From: Betaproteobacteria bacterium
Lineage (GTDB): Bacteria > Bdellovibrionota_B > Oligoflexia > Silvanigrellales > Silvanigrellaceae
DNA: 9,907 nucleotides
Direction: 5' to 3'
Assembly (NCBI GenBank): GCA_016868315.1
Contig: VGHE01000023.1
Span: 1-9,907 of the forward strand
Part shown: positions 1 to 7,226 of the stretch, one piece after another
Layout: every line of letters starts with the position of its first letter
Position numbering within the stretch: the first letter of the stretch is position 1
Notes under the pieces: model-generated
Told to the model about the DNA's origin: nothing
Database searches by the model: none
Seen by the model: the letters and a program-made list of their open reading frames with translations, nothing else
Translations under genes and position numbers: made by a program

Positions 1-73
1 CCGAACGCAGGTCAACCCATAAGGCGTTTGAAGACACAAACGTCACTTTGGCCATCCGAACAGAACTTCAAAT

Positions 74-289
74 CAAGCAGCACTGCGTGAACGGGTCATC
101 ATCGAAGGGCCGCAATCTATTCGCGTCAAGCTAAAGTCTCGTTGGGCTGATGGGACTGAGTCACTTCTCTTTACACCCAGTGAATTTTTAGAACGACTCG
201 TTGCGCTCATCCCTGCACCGAAATTCCACACCACTCGCTATTACGGCGTTCTCGCAAGCCGCTCACCGCACAGGAGGTCTCTGCCAGAC
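74..289 (+). pseudogene. Remnant of an IS91-type (Y2) transposase, C-terminal part
   Basis: Read in the frame of position 74, the translation includes WADGTESLLFTPSEFLERL followed by VALIPAPKFHTTRYYGVLA (about 143-256). This matches the well-known end of Y2/IS91-IS801-type transposases, where a 'W.DGT..L...P.E...RL.AL.P.P..H..R.HGVLA' block precedes the C-terminus. The frame meets a stop at 29-31, no start codon or N-terminal HUH/Y2 motifs are present, and homology seems to stop near 285, where the convergent permease gene begins. It is therefore a decayed or truncated fragment. The frame stays open beyond 289 only as antisense of the permease. Homology is judged from memory of the family, so the exact limits are uncertain. 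The IS could also extend left of the window. Confidence 0.7.
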
Positions 290-292
290 AAA

Positions 293-1228
293 TCAACTCC
301 ACTCATTGATACCGAACATGGAGCCAATGATGGGGAATGCGCCCATCTTGTTGAGAGCACGCTTCATCAATGCAGTTGTCCATATAAACCCACGATAGGT
401 ACCAAAGAGTGCAGAACACAGAAGACAAAAACCCAGCGCGGTGCTGATGCAGCCCGCCATGGAAAGATCCCACCGGTTTGCCGCGAAAAAGCCGATCACC
501 GTCCCGACAAGAGAGGTTGAGCATGAAACCCAGAGAAATGAGCTGAGTCGCCGCGCCCAAAAGAATGCGCAGGTTGCAGGAATGGAAAACAAGGCAAGTG
601 TGAGAATCGAGCCGACAACATCGAACGCAGCCACAGCGCACAGACACACAACAGCCATGAAGCATGCGTGGATGAGATGTGGAGAACGCCCTTGAGTAAT
701 TGAAAGGAGCGGATCGAAGATCGCGATGGAAAGCCTTCGCGCCGCAACAGTCATGAAAAGGACGTTGCCAATAAGAGCCCAGATTGCCTTCCACATTGCC
801 GCGGAACCCCAGTCGCGCCCCATCCACTCAAGGCGATCGAGAGACACTGTGGCGAGTTCCCCCATGAGAACGACGTGGAGATCGATGTGACTGTTGCGCA
901 GAAATGTGTTCATCAGGATGACAGCGCTTGCGAACATGCCGGGAAAAATCAAGGCAACGACGACGCTTGTGCGCGCTCCGTTCTCCTTGATGATAAGTTC
1001 TCCCCCGAGCACTGAAACAAGCCCCACGCACGCGGCGCCGAGGAGCAAAAGCACCACGGAATCTCCAAACCCGCCAAGGGCGACGAGCACGATACCGAGA
1101 AGGATAGAATGGCTGACCGCTTCAAGTTGCATAGTGGCTCCCCGGAGGAACAAAAATCCACCAGGCAACGCACAAGCCAGAGCAGTCAAACACGCGACGA
1201 GGAAAACTTCCCAGTCGATTCCCGCCAT
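293..1228 (-). CDS. Metal ABC transporter permease 2 (ABC-3/TroD-MntD-ZnuB family)
   Basis: This is an integral inner-membrane subunit of about 311 residues, which with the preceding permease would form the channel of a Zn/Mn-type importer. The protein is a series of hydrophobic segments and carries the family hallmarks: an early GGFLFLRGATMQLEAVSHSI segment (the 'LRR..L.gDaiSHa.L' region), VVLMGELATV, the cytoplasmic FDPLL element, and FDVVGSILTLALFSIPATCAFF near the C-terminus. The reading frame is open for a further 79 codons upstream, but that part is arginine-rich, non-hydrophobic and only overlaps permease 1. The ATG at 1228 has GGGAG a few bases upstream and starts exactly where ABC-3 homology begins, so it is chosen. 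It overlaps the end of permease 1 by 43 bases, implying coupled translation. No terminator is visible after the stop; the transposase remnant follows at once. Confidence 0.88.
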   Translation of the reverse strand: MAGIDWEVFLVACLTALACALPGGFLFLRGATMQLEAVSHSILLGIVLVALGGFGDSVVLLLLGAACVGLVSVLGGELIIKENGARTSVVVALIFPGMFASAVILMNTFLRNSHIDLHVVLMGELATVSLDRLEWMGRDWGSAAMWKAIWALIGNVLFMTVAARRLSIAIFDPLLSITQGRSPHLIHACFMAVVCLCAVAAFDVVGSILTLALFSIPATCAFFWARRLSSFLWVSCSTSLVGTVIGFFAANRWDLSMAGCISTALGFCLLCSALFGTYRGFIWTTALMKRALNKMGAFPIIGSMFGINEWS

Positions 1229-2052
1229 TTTCTCACTCCCAACGAGATTAGAACGAATGCGAGAGCGACCAAGGTGCTGGCCGGACCGGGAGGAACTCCT
1301 CGGGATGCGGCACTCCACAGGCTGCCCAAAAAGCACGACAGTCCACCCAGAGCTCCAGACAAAATCAACAATGCGAGAAACCCGCGATTCCAAACGCGGG
1401 CCGCCACCACGGGCGCGACGAGAATGGACGTGATGAGCAGCGCGCCCATCGTTCGCAGACCGCATCCGATGATCGCAATGACAAAGACACCAAGTCCAAT
1501 TTGCGCATCGCGCAGCGAGCCGAAGCGCGTCCAGGCCAAACTTGGATCAAAAAGGCCGATGGTTAGCCGCCTCCAATAAACCGTCACAAAAACAACGAAC
1601 GCGCCGAGGAGCACGACGGAAACAAGGAGATCCGAATGCATGACCGTAGCAAGATTACCAAAAATAAAACCCTCAAGACCTGCTGCTCCGGCATTTGGAA
1701 GCCTTTGAACATGCGAAAGCAGCAAGATGCCGAACCCAAAAAAAATCGACAGCGTCGCAGAAAGTGCGGCGTCGGGTTTAACCTTGAGACGAGACGAGAG
1801 AAGACGAAGAAAAACGTATGCCGACACACCCGCGATAAAAGCTCCAGTCGTAAGAACAGCATTGGAACTGCGATGCGTTGTCCACCATGCAAGACAAATT
1901 CCTGGGAGCGTGGAGTGCGCGATGACATCGCCCAGAAGACTTTGCTTTTGGAGCACAACGAACACACCTGAAAGCCCGGCCAACGTCCCAATGACGAAGG
2001 CCGTCAAACAAACACGCAGAACGACTGGGTCTGAGAGGAGGTCAAAGGGCAT
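1186..2052 (-). CDS. Metal ABC transporter permease 1 (ABC-3/TroC-MntC-ZnuB family)
   Basis: A 288-residue polytopic membrane protein of usual ABC-3 length. Family signatures seen are GVFVVLQKQSLLGDVIAHST with LPGICLAW directly after it (residues about 29-56), GFIFGNLATVM, FDPSLAWTRF (the cytoplasmic loop contacting the ATPase), TMGALLITSILVAPVVAARV and PPGPASTLVALAF near the C-terminus. The start ATG at 2052 overlaps the ATPase stop by 11 bases and has GGAAGG about 8 bases upstream, so the start is well supported. It is clearly related to permease 2 but distinct from it. Two different permeases with one ATPase is the TroCD/MntCD arrangement rather than the single-permease ZnuB arrangement, so the importer may work with a heterodimeric channel. 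Confidence 0.92.
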   Translation of the reverse strand: MPFDLLSDPVVLRVCLTAFVIGTLAGLSGVFVVLQKQSLLGDVIAHSTLPGICLAWWTTHRSSNAVLTTGAFIAGVSAYVFLRLLSSRLKVKPDAALSATLSIFFGFGILLLSHVQRLPNAGAAGLEGFIFGNLATVMHSDLLVSVVLLGAFVVFVTVYWRRLTIGLFDPSLAWTRFGSLRDAQIGLGVFVIAIIGCGLRTMGALLITSILVAPVVAARVWNRGFLALLILSGALGGLSCFLGSLWSAASRGVPPGPASTLVALAFVLISLGVRKWRESTGKFSSSRV

Positions 2053-2857
2053 GGCTCAGACCTTCCTTCTCTTCCCTTTCGAACTCATCCAGGACAACAC
2101 GTCTTTTTTCACGCGGTGAAAATGTCGTGCGAAGATTCTCCGCCGTCCAGACGTCCGCCACGGCACCACAGGCAACCACCGTTCCGTTGAGCAGAAGAAC
2201 ATGGCTGAAAACGTTGGGAACGGTTTGAATATTGTGATGTATGGCGACCACAGTCTTTCCAAGGCTGCAAATCTCTCGAAGCAGGCAAATGAGGTCCTCT
2301 TCCGTTTTGGCATCCACTCCGGAAAAGGGTTCATCCAGGAGGTAGAGATCCGCTCGTTGTGCAAGTGCACGTGCAAAGAACACTCGCTGTTGTTGACCAC
2401 CAGAAAGGTTCTTCAAGGGCCTTTGCGAGAGATGTTTCAGTCCAACACGGTCAAGGTAGTTCAAGACCTGCTCATTGAGCGCCTTTCGAGCTGACGACCA
2501 GACAGGCGGGATGTTCTCGATGCCCATACGGACCGCATCAAAAACTGTGGCGGGGAAGTCCCAATCCACCTCGGATTGCTGAGGGATGTAGGCAACGCGA
2601 TGAACTTTGGGAAGATACGACCCCCCGAGGACGGCGATGGAGCCATGTGCTGGTTTGATAAGGCCCAAAGCACATTTGAAGAGCGTTGATTTGCCAACCC
2701 CATTTGGACCCACGACGGCGCAATACGCGCCCCTCGGAATATCAAAGCCAACATCCTCGAGTGCCACAGTCTTTCCGTACTTCACAGAAAGCGATTGAGC
2801 GCTCAGCGCCACCTTAACTTCTTGCGGCAAAATGCGGTGGTCTTCCAAATGTCCCAT
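2042..2857 (-). CDS. Metal ABC transporter ATP-binding protein (TroB/MntB/ZnuC-like)
   Basis: This is the cytoplasmic ATPase that powers the importer, 271 residues. All nucleotide-binding motifs are intact: Walker A GPNGVGKST (50-58), Q-loop IPQQ (91-94), ABC signature LSGGQQQR (151-158), Walker B LYLLDEP (171-177, catalytic E176) and the H-loop in AIHHN (205-209). The stretch SEVDWDFPATVFDAVRMG (95-112) is characteristic of the Mn/Zn/Fe (TroB/MntB) subgroup. It lies 10 bases after the binding-protein stop and overlaps permease 1. The first 15 or so residues are not conserved in the family and the ribosome binding site before 2857 is weak (AAAGAG), so initiation at a GTG about 15 codons further in is possible. 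The C-terminal tail after residue 250 is charged (EFEREEKEG). Confidence 0.93.
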   Translation of the reverse strand: MGHLEDHRILPQEVKVALSAQSLSVKYGKTVALEDVGFDIPRGAYCAVVGPNGVGKSTLFKCALGLIKPAHGSIAVLGGSYLPKVHRVAYIPQQSEVDWDFPATVFDAVRMGIENIPPVWSSARKALNEQVLNYLDRVGLKHLSQRPLKNLSGGQQQRVFFARALAQRADLYLLDEPFSGVDAKTEEDLICLLREICSLGKTVVAIHHNIQTVPNVFSHVLLLNGTVVACGAVADVWTAENLRTTFSPREKRRVVLDEFEREEKEGLSHAL

Positions 2858-2867
2858 GTCTGCTCTT

Positions 2868-3776
2868 TCAGTTCTGCTTTGGTGTTAAAGCAGATGCGAT
2901 GGTTTTGACATTCGCGCGCATCATCCCTTCATACGTGCCCGCAGGAGATCCCTTCTCTCCGGGACCATCGGCATAAAGCGCACCAGCAAGAGCAACTTTC
3001 CAACCCTTAGCTTTGGCGCCTTCGATAACTGCATCCGCATTTCGGGTTGGCGTGGCGTTCTCAAGGAACAACGCAGGAATCTTGTTGGTGACCAGGAAAT
3101 CCGTGACCCTCTTTACGTCCGCGACAGAGGCGGCACTTTCTGTGTTCACGCCTTGGATATTCTCAACTTTGAAGCCGTACTGTTTGGCAAAATAACTGAA
3201 GGCATCGTGGATCGTCACAAGGACGCGCGCAGAAGGCGGAATGAGTTCGAGACCTTTCTCGATGTCTGTATGAAGGCGATCAAGTGTCTTCAGATACGCG
3301 TCGGCATTCATCGTGTACTGGCGAGCGTTTGCCTTGTCGGCCTTGATGAGCACCCCTTTCGTCGTTGCCACGGCCTGCTTCCACAAGGTGACGTCGTGCC
3401 AAAAATGCGGATCAAAATGCCCCTTCAGCTCAGGATCAGGGAGCAGCTTTTCCTTAGCGATGTCTTGAGAGACGGCGACAACGCTCTTTTTCTTTCTCTG
3501 GGATTCGAAAACCTTCTCCATCTGAGCCTCGAGATGAAGTCCGGAATAGAGGATGAGGTCTGCCTGTTTGAGCGCTGTTACGTCGGAAGGCGTCGCTTTG
3601 TAAGTGTGGGGATCAATGCCAGGAGCGACCAGCGTGCGAACCTCAGCATATGACCCAGCAATCTTCTCAACCGTCTCAGCAATCTGCGGTGTCGTCGCGA
3701 CCACCTTCAAGGGGGCAGCATGGGCTATCTGACAAAGTGCAAGCAAATTGGTAACAACAACGAACTGGGCAAGCAT
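2868..3776 (-). CDS. Periplasmic zinc/manganese-binding protein (cluster A-I, TroA-like)
   Basis: This protein captures the metal ion in the periplasm and hands it to the permeases. Read from 3776 it has 302 residues. A hydrophobic N-terminus ends in CQIAHA before APLKVVATTPQIAE, a typical signal peptide and mature start. The four metal ligands of the family can be placed: H57 (DPHTY), H124 (DPHFWHD), H190 (TIHDAF) and D270 (LYADGPG). A His rather than Glu at the third position is the TroA-type site, which binds Zn and Mn in known members. The His-rich loop of ZnuA is absent. An in-frame ATG at 3806 would add ten residues including an arginine, but it has no ribosome binding site, while 3776 has AGGAG eight bases upstream. 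It is the first gene of the four-gene operon. Whether the ion is Zn or Mn cannot be settled from sequence; the neighbouring ZigA-type GTPase favours Zn. Confidence 0.9.
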   Translation of the reverse strand: MLAQFVVVTNLLALCQIAHAAPLKVVATTPQIAETVEKIAGSYAEVRTLVAPGIDPHTYKATPSDVTALKQADLILYSGLHLEAQMEKVFESQRKKKSVVAVSQDIAKEKLLPDPELKGHFDPHFWHDVTLWKQAVATTKGVLIKADKANARQYTMNADAYLKTLDRLHTDIEKGLELIPPSARVLVTIHDAFSYFAKQYGFKVENIQGVNTESAASVADVKRVTDFLVTNKIPALFLENATPTRNADAVIEGAKAKGWKVALAGALYADGPGEKGSPAGTYEGMMRANVKTIASALTPKQN

Positions 3777-3815
3777 TATGATAACTCCTCGCGATATGGA
3801 CTCCATCTTGCTATT

Positions 3816-3845
3816 GATAGTTTATTATCTTTTTGTCAAACTATC
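3816..3845. promoter_or_regulatory. Perfect inverted repeat over the transporter operon promoter
   Basis: GATAGTTT (3816-3823) and AAACTATC (3838-3845) are perfect 8-bp inverted arms separated by 14 bases. On the minus strand a TTGACA (3839-3834) and a GATAAT (3829-3824) lie inside this element. The TTGACA lacks a good -10 at 17 bases and the GATAAT lacks a good -35, so the exact promoter is unclear. Either choice puts the transcription start just upstream of or within the 3806 ATG, which favours translation from 3776. The overlap with promoter elements suggests a repressor operator; its regulator is unknown. Confidence 0.45.
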
Positions 3846-3878
3846 GGCGAATTCTGGAACCAGATCCACTAAAAATTG

Positions 3879-3936
3879 ATGAAATCATTTATGATTTTGA
3901 AATCCAGGCCAAGGGTTAGGCTCGGAATGAAATCAT
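3879..3936. promoter_or_regulatory. Palindrome and repeated ATGAAATCAT motif, possible Fur/Zur-family operators
   Basis: AAATCAT-TT-ATGATTT (3882-3897) is an inverted repeat with 7-bp arms. Its left part lies in the 10-mer ATGAAATCAT (3879-3888), which recurs exactly at 3927-3936, about 48 bases away. AT-rich 7-n-7 inverted repeats between a metal importer and a COG0523 GTPase are what Fur-family (Zur) sites look like in general. No exact match to a published consensus is claimed. It is placed between the two divergent promoters. Confidence 0.35.
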
Positions 3937-4015
3937 CCTCATCATAACCCACTTTTGTTATGCATTTCTGGGCAGTGTTATAGATGAGGGGTTGCTTCTG
4001 CACGTACGCCACTCC

Positions 4016-4045
4016 TTGCCAGTATCGTGAGCTGGTGATAACAAA
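4016..4045 (+). promoter_or_regulatory. Possible promoter of the COG0523 GTPase gene
   Basis: TTGCCA (4016-4021) is a reasonable -35, followed by GATAAC (4037-4042, 15-base spacing) or TAACAA (4039-4044, 17-base spacing) as the -10. The -10 area contains ATAACAAA (4038-4045), the inverse of TTTGTTAT at 3954-3961; the pair may be a further regulatory element. The assignment is tentative because neither -10 is strong. Confidence 0.3.
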
Positions 4046-4077
4046 CTCTCAAAATAGTCAGTAGATTAGGAGGGCGA

Positions 4078-5364
4078 ATGCGGCTACCGGTCACGGTGCT
4101 CTCAGGGTTTCTGGGAGCGGGAAAAACGACGATGCTCAATCACGTTTTACGCAACCGCGACGGTATGCGTGTTGCCGTCATCGTGAACGACATGAGCGAA
4201 ATCAACGTCGACGCTGAACTGGTGCAGAATGGCGATGCCAATCTTTCAAGGACAGAGGAGCGCCTTGTTGAGATGAGCAATGGCTGCATCTGCTGCACGC
4301 TGCGTGAAGATCTCCTCATCGAGGTCAAGCGTCTCGCCTTAGAAGGAAAGTTTGATTATCTGCTCATCGAAAGCACGGGAATCTCCGAACCACTTCCCGT
4401 GGCGGAAACATTCACATTCGCCGATGAACAAGGAAACAAACTCTCCGAACTTGCTGAGCTCGATACCCTGGTGACCGTCGTGGATGCATCTCATTTTCTG
4501 GAACTCTATTTTTCGACGCAATCGTTGCAAGAACTCGCACTTGTGTCTGACGAAAATGACAGGCGCCGCCTTGTCGATTTGCTTGTCGAACAGGTCGAGT
4601 TCGCTAACGTCATCGTCATCAACAAGACCGATACAGTCGCTGAAGCCCAGATCGCCTGTCTTGAAGGAATCCTGCATCGTTTGAATCCGGAAGCACAGCT
4701 CGTCCGAAGTTCATTCGGCTGCGTTCCGCTCTCTCGGATCTTGGGTACAAAGCTGTTTGATTTTGAAAAAGCGGCGCAGGCACCCGGATGGCTCAAGGAG
4801 TTGCGCGGGGAGCGAACGTCTGAAAAGGACGAGTATGGGCTCTCGAGCTTCGTCTACCGAGCTCGTAGGCCCTTCGAACCCCAGCGCCTTGCAGACATGT
4901 TTGGCCGCCCCTTTCCTGGTGTTCTCCGTGCGAAAGGTACCTTTTGGTTAGCCAGCCACCCTGAGCGAGCCTGGAATTGGTCGCTTGCTGGGCTCTCTTT
5001 CAAGGTCGATCCGGGGAAACTCTGGATGGCGGCTTTTGCCGAGGATGAAGGCGGAGCCGCTTTCGACCTTTTTCGGCAGACTGCCCGCGACTGGCACCCC
5101 GAGTTTGGGGACAGGAAGCAGGAAATCGTCTTCATCGGAATCGACCCTGAGAAGGATGAACTCACCAAGGCACTCGATGACTGCCTTCTCACCGACGAAG
5201 AACTTGGTGAGTGGAGGTACAACTCCCGTTCATTCGACGAGACTCTATTTTCCTCGATTTGTCCGCGCGTGGAAATGGCAGCGTCGCAGCAGAGGCTGTC
5301 AGCGGCGGCGGCTGCTTTCATCAGTTTCGCTGAAGAAGAGCTCCTTACAAAGGAGCTTAATTGA
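4078..5364 (+). CDS. zigA: COG0523 (CobW/ZigA-type) GTPase, putative zinc metallochaperone
   Basis: A 428-residue G3E-family P-loop GTPase. Walker [10 protein letters not shown] is at residues 10-18, the metal-binding CxCC motif (C70, C72, C73) that defines COG0523 follows, then ESTG (98-101) and the guanine-specificity NKTD (182-185). The part after about residue 250 corresponds to the CobW C-terminal domain (for example [10 protein letters not shown] and [10 protein letters not shown]). Known relatives such as Acinetobacter ZigA and eukaryotic ZNG1 hydrolyse GTP to deliver zinc to client proteins in the cytoplasm during zinc starvation. The length, N-terminus and divergent location next to a metal importer fit ZigA better than cobalamin CobW or nitrile hydratase activators. 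The His-rich linker found in many family members is missing. The start is set by AGGAGGG (4068-4074) directly upstream. Confidence is high for the family, moderate for the ZigA subgroup and symbol. Confidence 0.9.
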   Translation: MRLPVTVLSGFLGAGKTTMLNHVLRNRDGMRVAVIVNDMSEINVDAELVQNGDANLSRTEERLVEMSNGCICCTLREDLLIEVKRLALEGKFDYLLIESTGISEPLPVAETFTFADEQGNKLSELAELDTLVTVVDASHFLELYFSTQSLQELALVSDENDRRRLVDLLVEQVEFANVIVINKTDTVAEAQIACLEGILHRLNPEAQLVRSSFGCVPLSRILGTKLFDFEKAAQAPGWLKELRGERTSEKDEYGLSSFVYRARRPFEPQRLADMFGRPFPGVLRAKGTFWLASHPERAWNWSLAGLSFKVDPGKLWMAAFAEDEGGAAFDLFRQTARDWHPEFGDRKQEIVFIGIDPEKDELTKALDDCLLTDEELGEWRYNSRSFDETLFSSICPRVEMAASQQRLSAAAAAFISFAEEELLTKELN

Positions 5365-5498
5365 TTTCTCACAAGAAGCAGGAAATCCACGAGAGCGGCG
5401 CCATGACGGGTAGACCCAGTGCACGCAACGTGGTTGAGATTGTCGGTTGGTCAAACACGACGCCTACGAGTTTCATGCGCCCTCTCTTCGCCAATTAA
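5361..5498 (+). CDS. Possible small ORF (45 aa) translationally coupled to the GTPase gene
   Basis: A TTG at 5361 overlaps the TGA stop of the GTPase gene (TTGA) and is preceded by AAAGGAG (5350-5356) with 4 bases between, so initiation would be well placed. The 45 codons encode [13 protein letters not shown] followed by [17 protein letters not shown] and end ...SFMRPLFAN. An internal in-frame ATG at 5403 lacks a ribosome binding site. I do not recognise the peptide; it does not resemble the zinc-independent ribosomal paralogues (L31, L33, L36, S14, S18) that often sit in zinc regulons. It has no clear membrane segment or signal peptide. It could be a chance ORF, since 45 codons is not statistically remarkable. 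Confidence 0.3.
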   Translation: MISHKKQEIHESGAMTGRPSARNVVEIVGWSNTTPTSFMRPLFAN

Positions 5499-5591
5499 AA
5501 TGAAAGGCTGCGCTTTGCGCGGGGGTCTTGTTTTTGGGAATTGACCGAACGACGAAACAAAATCAAATCAATCATCCCATCGAAACGTTCT

Positions 5592-7001
5592 TCACCTCTT
5601 ACCTTGATATTCCTCTGCCATACGAAGGGCTTTCTCAGCATTGATTCGGCCGCCCGTTTGGATGCGAGTTGAAAGAGAATCTATGGAATCGACCGATCGA
5701 AGAATAATGTCCTTTAACACAACGGAGTCCAATTCAGGAAAGCTGCTCTTGAGGAGTACAGCAACACCGGTAACATGGGGTGCCGCCATCGAGGTTCCAC
5801 TCAAAGAACCGTACCCACCATTCGGAATTGTGCTGAAGATATTCTGCCCAGGTGCTGCAACATGAACTGTCATCTTCCCGTAGCAACTAAATCGCGCCAA
5901 TCGATCCATCTGGTCGGTCGCAGCAACCGAGATAACATTCCCGAGTCGATAACTCGCAGGAAAAGTGGGTCGAACATCATTACTCGTTGCCGAGTTACCA
6001 GCAGCTGCTATGAACAACACTCCCTTGCTCTCTGCTTCTTGAATGACGTCAAACAGCGCCTGTGAAAAGCCACCACCACCCCAGCTATTTGACATAATCT
6101 GCGCGCCATTATCTATCGCGTACTTAATTGATCCAATCGCGCCCTCAAGGGTTCCAGAACCAGCGGGACCCCCGAGAAATTTCAGATTCATGAGACTTGC
6201 TGAGTGTGCAACGCCTGAAACGCCAACACCGTTAAACCCCGTTGCTGCGATTGTTCCCGCTGTGTGAGTACCATGATCAGAATCATCGTACGGTCGGGAA
6301 TCCTTGCCATAAAAATCCCAACCAATGCAGTCATCGATAAAGCCGTTCTGATCATTGTCTAAACCGTCACCGCAAACTTCCTTCGGATTGCTCCACAGAT
6401 TCTGAATAAGATCCGGGTGATTGTAGTCAATTCCAGTATCGATGTTGGCAACGACGACTCTCTTACTACCGACGCTTCGAGTCCAGGCCGCTGGTGCCGA
6501 AATCTTCTTTAGTCCATACAGCCGTTCCAGCAGAGGATCAGCAATAGGCGTATCAGGCAAAGATGGAGCAACGGCGTAATCTGGGTCGCTCGACCGCGGA
6601 GGCGCCGGCTTTGGAGAGTCGAAAGCACTTCTGATGACTGTGTAAATATAGTTTGGTTCTATTGCGCTGATCGACTCATTCTCCATAAGCCGCTGAACAA
6701 TGCGCTCCGCATCTTCATTTGGTGGAACAACAACTTTGTACCACCTACCTCGTGGTGTAACCAAAATTGGTTTTCGGTACGCCAAAAGAGTCGGCAGCCC
6801 CTGACCTTCCACTGACGCAATAATCCTCTCTAGATTCTCTTGTGATTCAGTTCTAACGAAATACTCGCCAAACACGGCAGGGGCTTGCCGGTCGAGCTCA
6901 AGAGGATGCACATCGGGAAAACCAATCCATCCACCTAAAAGGAGCGGAACTGCCGCCAGTCCAAGGGGCCAAAAAATTCTTCTCGAAAGGGTAGCGCGCA
7001 T
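5592..7001 (-). CDS. Secreted S8 family serine peptidase (subtilisin/thermitase-like)
   Basis: A 469-residue preproenzyme that would act outside the cytoplasm. The N-terminus (MRATLSRR, then a hydrophobic stretch at about 10-28) is a signal peptide. Residues about 46-120 (GEYFVR... to ...ISAIEPNYIY) look like an inhibitor-I9-type prodomain. The catalytic domain (about 155-460) has an intact triad: D188 in NIDTGIDYNHPDL, H243 in DHGTHTAGT, S404 in SGTSMAAPHVTG, plus the oxyanion asparagine N336 in AAAGN. An insert CGDGLDNDQNGFIDDC (210-225) holds a DxDxNG-type calcium-binding loop flanked by two cysteines that could form a disulfide. There is no C-terminal anchor or sorting domain, so the protein is probably released. 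GAGGTGAT just upstream (7011-7004) fixes the start. It is divergent from the His-tail operon, sharing its regulatory region. Confidence 0.94.
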   Translation of the reverse strand: MRATLSRRIFWPLGLAAVPLLLGGWIGFPDVHPLELDRQAPAVFGEYFVRTESQENLERIIASVEGQGLPTLLAYRKPILVTPRGRWYKVVVPPNEDAERIVQRLMENESISAIEPNYIYTVIRSAFDSPKPAPPRSSDPDYAVAPSLPDTPIADPLLERLYGLKKISAPAAWTRSVGSKRVVVANIDTGIDYNHPDLIQNLWSNPKEVCGDGLDNDQNGFIDDCIGWDFYGKDSRPYDDSDHGTHTAGTIAATGFNGVGVSGVAHSASLMNLKFLGGPAGSGTLEGAIGSIKYAIDNGAQIMSNSWGGGGFSQALFDVIQEAESKGVLFIAAAGNSATSNDVRPTFPASYRLGNVISVAATDQMDRLARFSCYGKMTVHVAAPGQNIFSTIPNGGYGSLSGTSMAAPHVTGVAVLLKSSFPELDSVVLKDIILRSVDSIDSLSTRIQTGGRINAEKALRMAEEYQGKR

Positions 7002-7042
7002 AAATCACCTCAATTGGGTACGGCACCAAAACCAAGATGCCT

Positions 7043-7185
7043 TATCGATAATTAAGTCTCATCAAAATCTGTGTCGATTCGGCTGGCAGGCAAGTTTTTG
7101 ACGAGCCGCAAAACAATTGATTAATTTTGAAATGCGATTGAAGCCCAAGCCTGAAAAAAAATGTTCATTGACTTAATTATCGATA
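7043..7185. promoter_or_regulatory. Divergent operator: two copies of a 16-bp site in inverted orientation
   Basis: TATCGATAATTAAGTC at 7043-7058 recurs exactly as its reverse complement at 7170-7185. The left copy lies in front of the peptidase gene, where TCGACA and AATTAT can be read on the minus strand as -35 and -10 (18-base spacing). The right copy lies in front of the 7227 gene and overlaps TTGACT (7168-7173), a -35 followed by the extended -10 TGTGATTAT (7186-7194). TTATCGATAA in the left copy is itself a palindrome. Sixteen identical bases at equivalent promoter positions strongly suggest one regulator controlling both transcription units. Confidence 0.6.
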
Positions 7186-7226
7186 TGTGATTATCAGGAT
7201 TTTCCTCCTACGAAAGGATCCCGAAC

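Noticed and set aside
1229-1465. N-terminal 79-codon extension of the permease 2 reading frame
   Set aside because: It is arginine-rich, antisense-like in composition and lies wholly inside permease 1; the ATG at 1228 has a good ribosome binding site and begins at the family homology.
1636-2119. Long plus-strand frames opposite the transporter genes
   Set aside because: They are antisense shadows of well-supported ABC transporter genes, with unusual basic composition and no ribosome binding sites.
5507-5535. GCGCTTTGCGC hairpin followed by GGGGGTCTTGTTTTT after the GTPase gene, as a terminator
   Set aside because: The stem is only about 4 bp and the T-run is displaced, so it is too weak to annotate.
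7124-7133. ATTTTGAAAT shared with 3894-3903 in the other divergent intergenic region
   Set aside because: A 10-bp AT-rich match with no shared symmetry or promoter position is likely to be chance.
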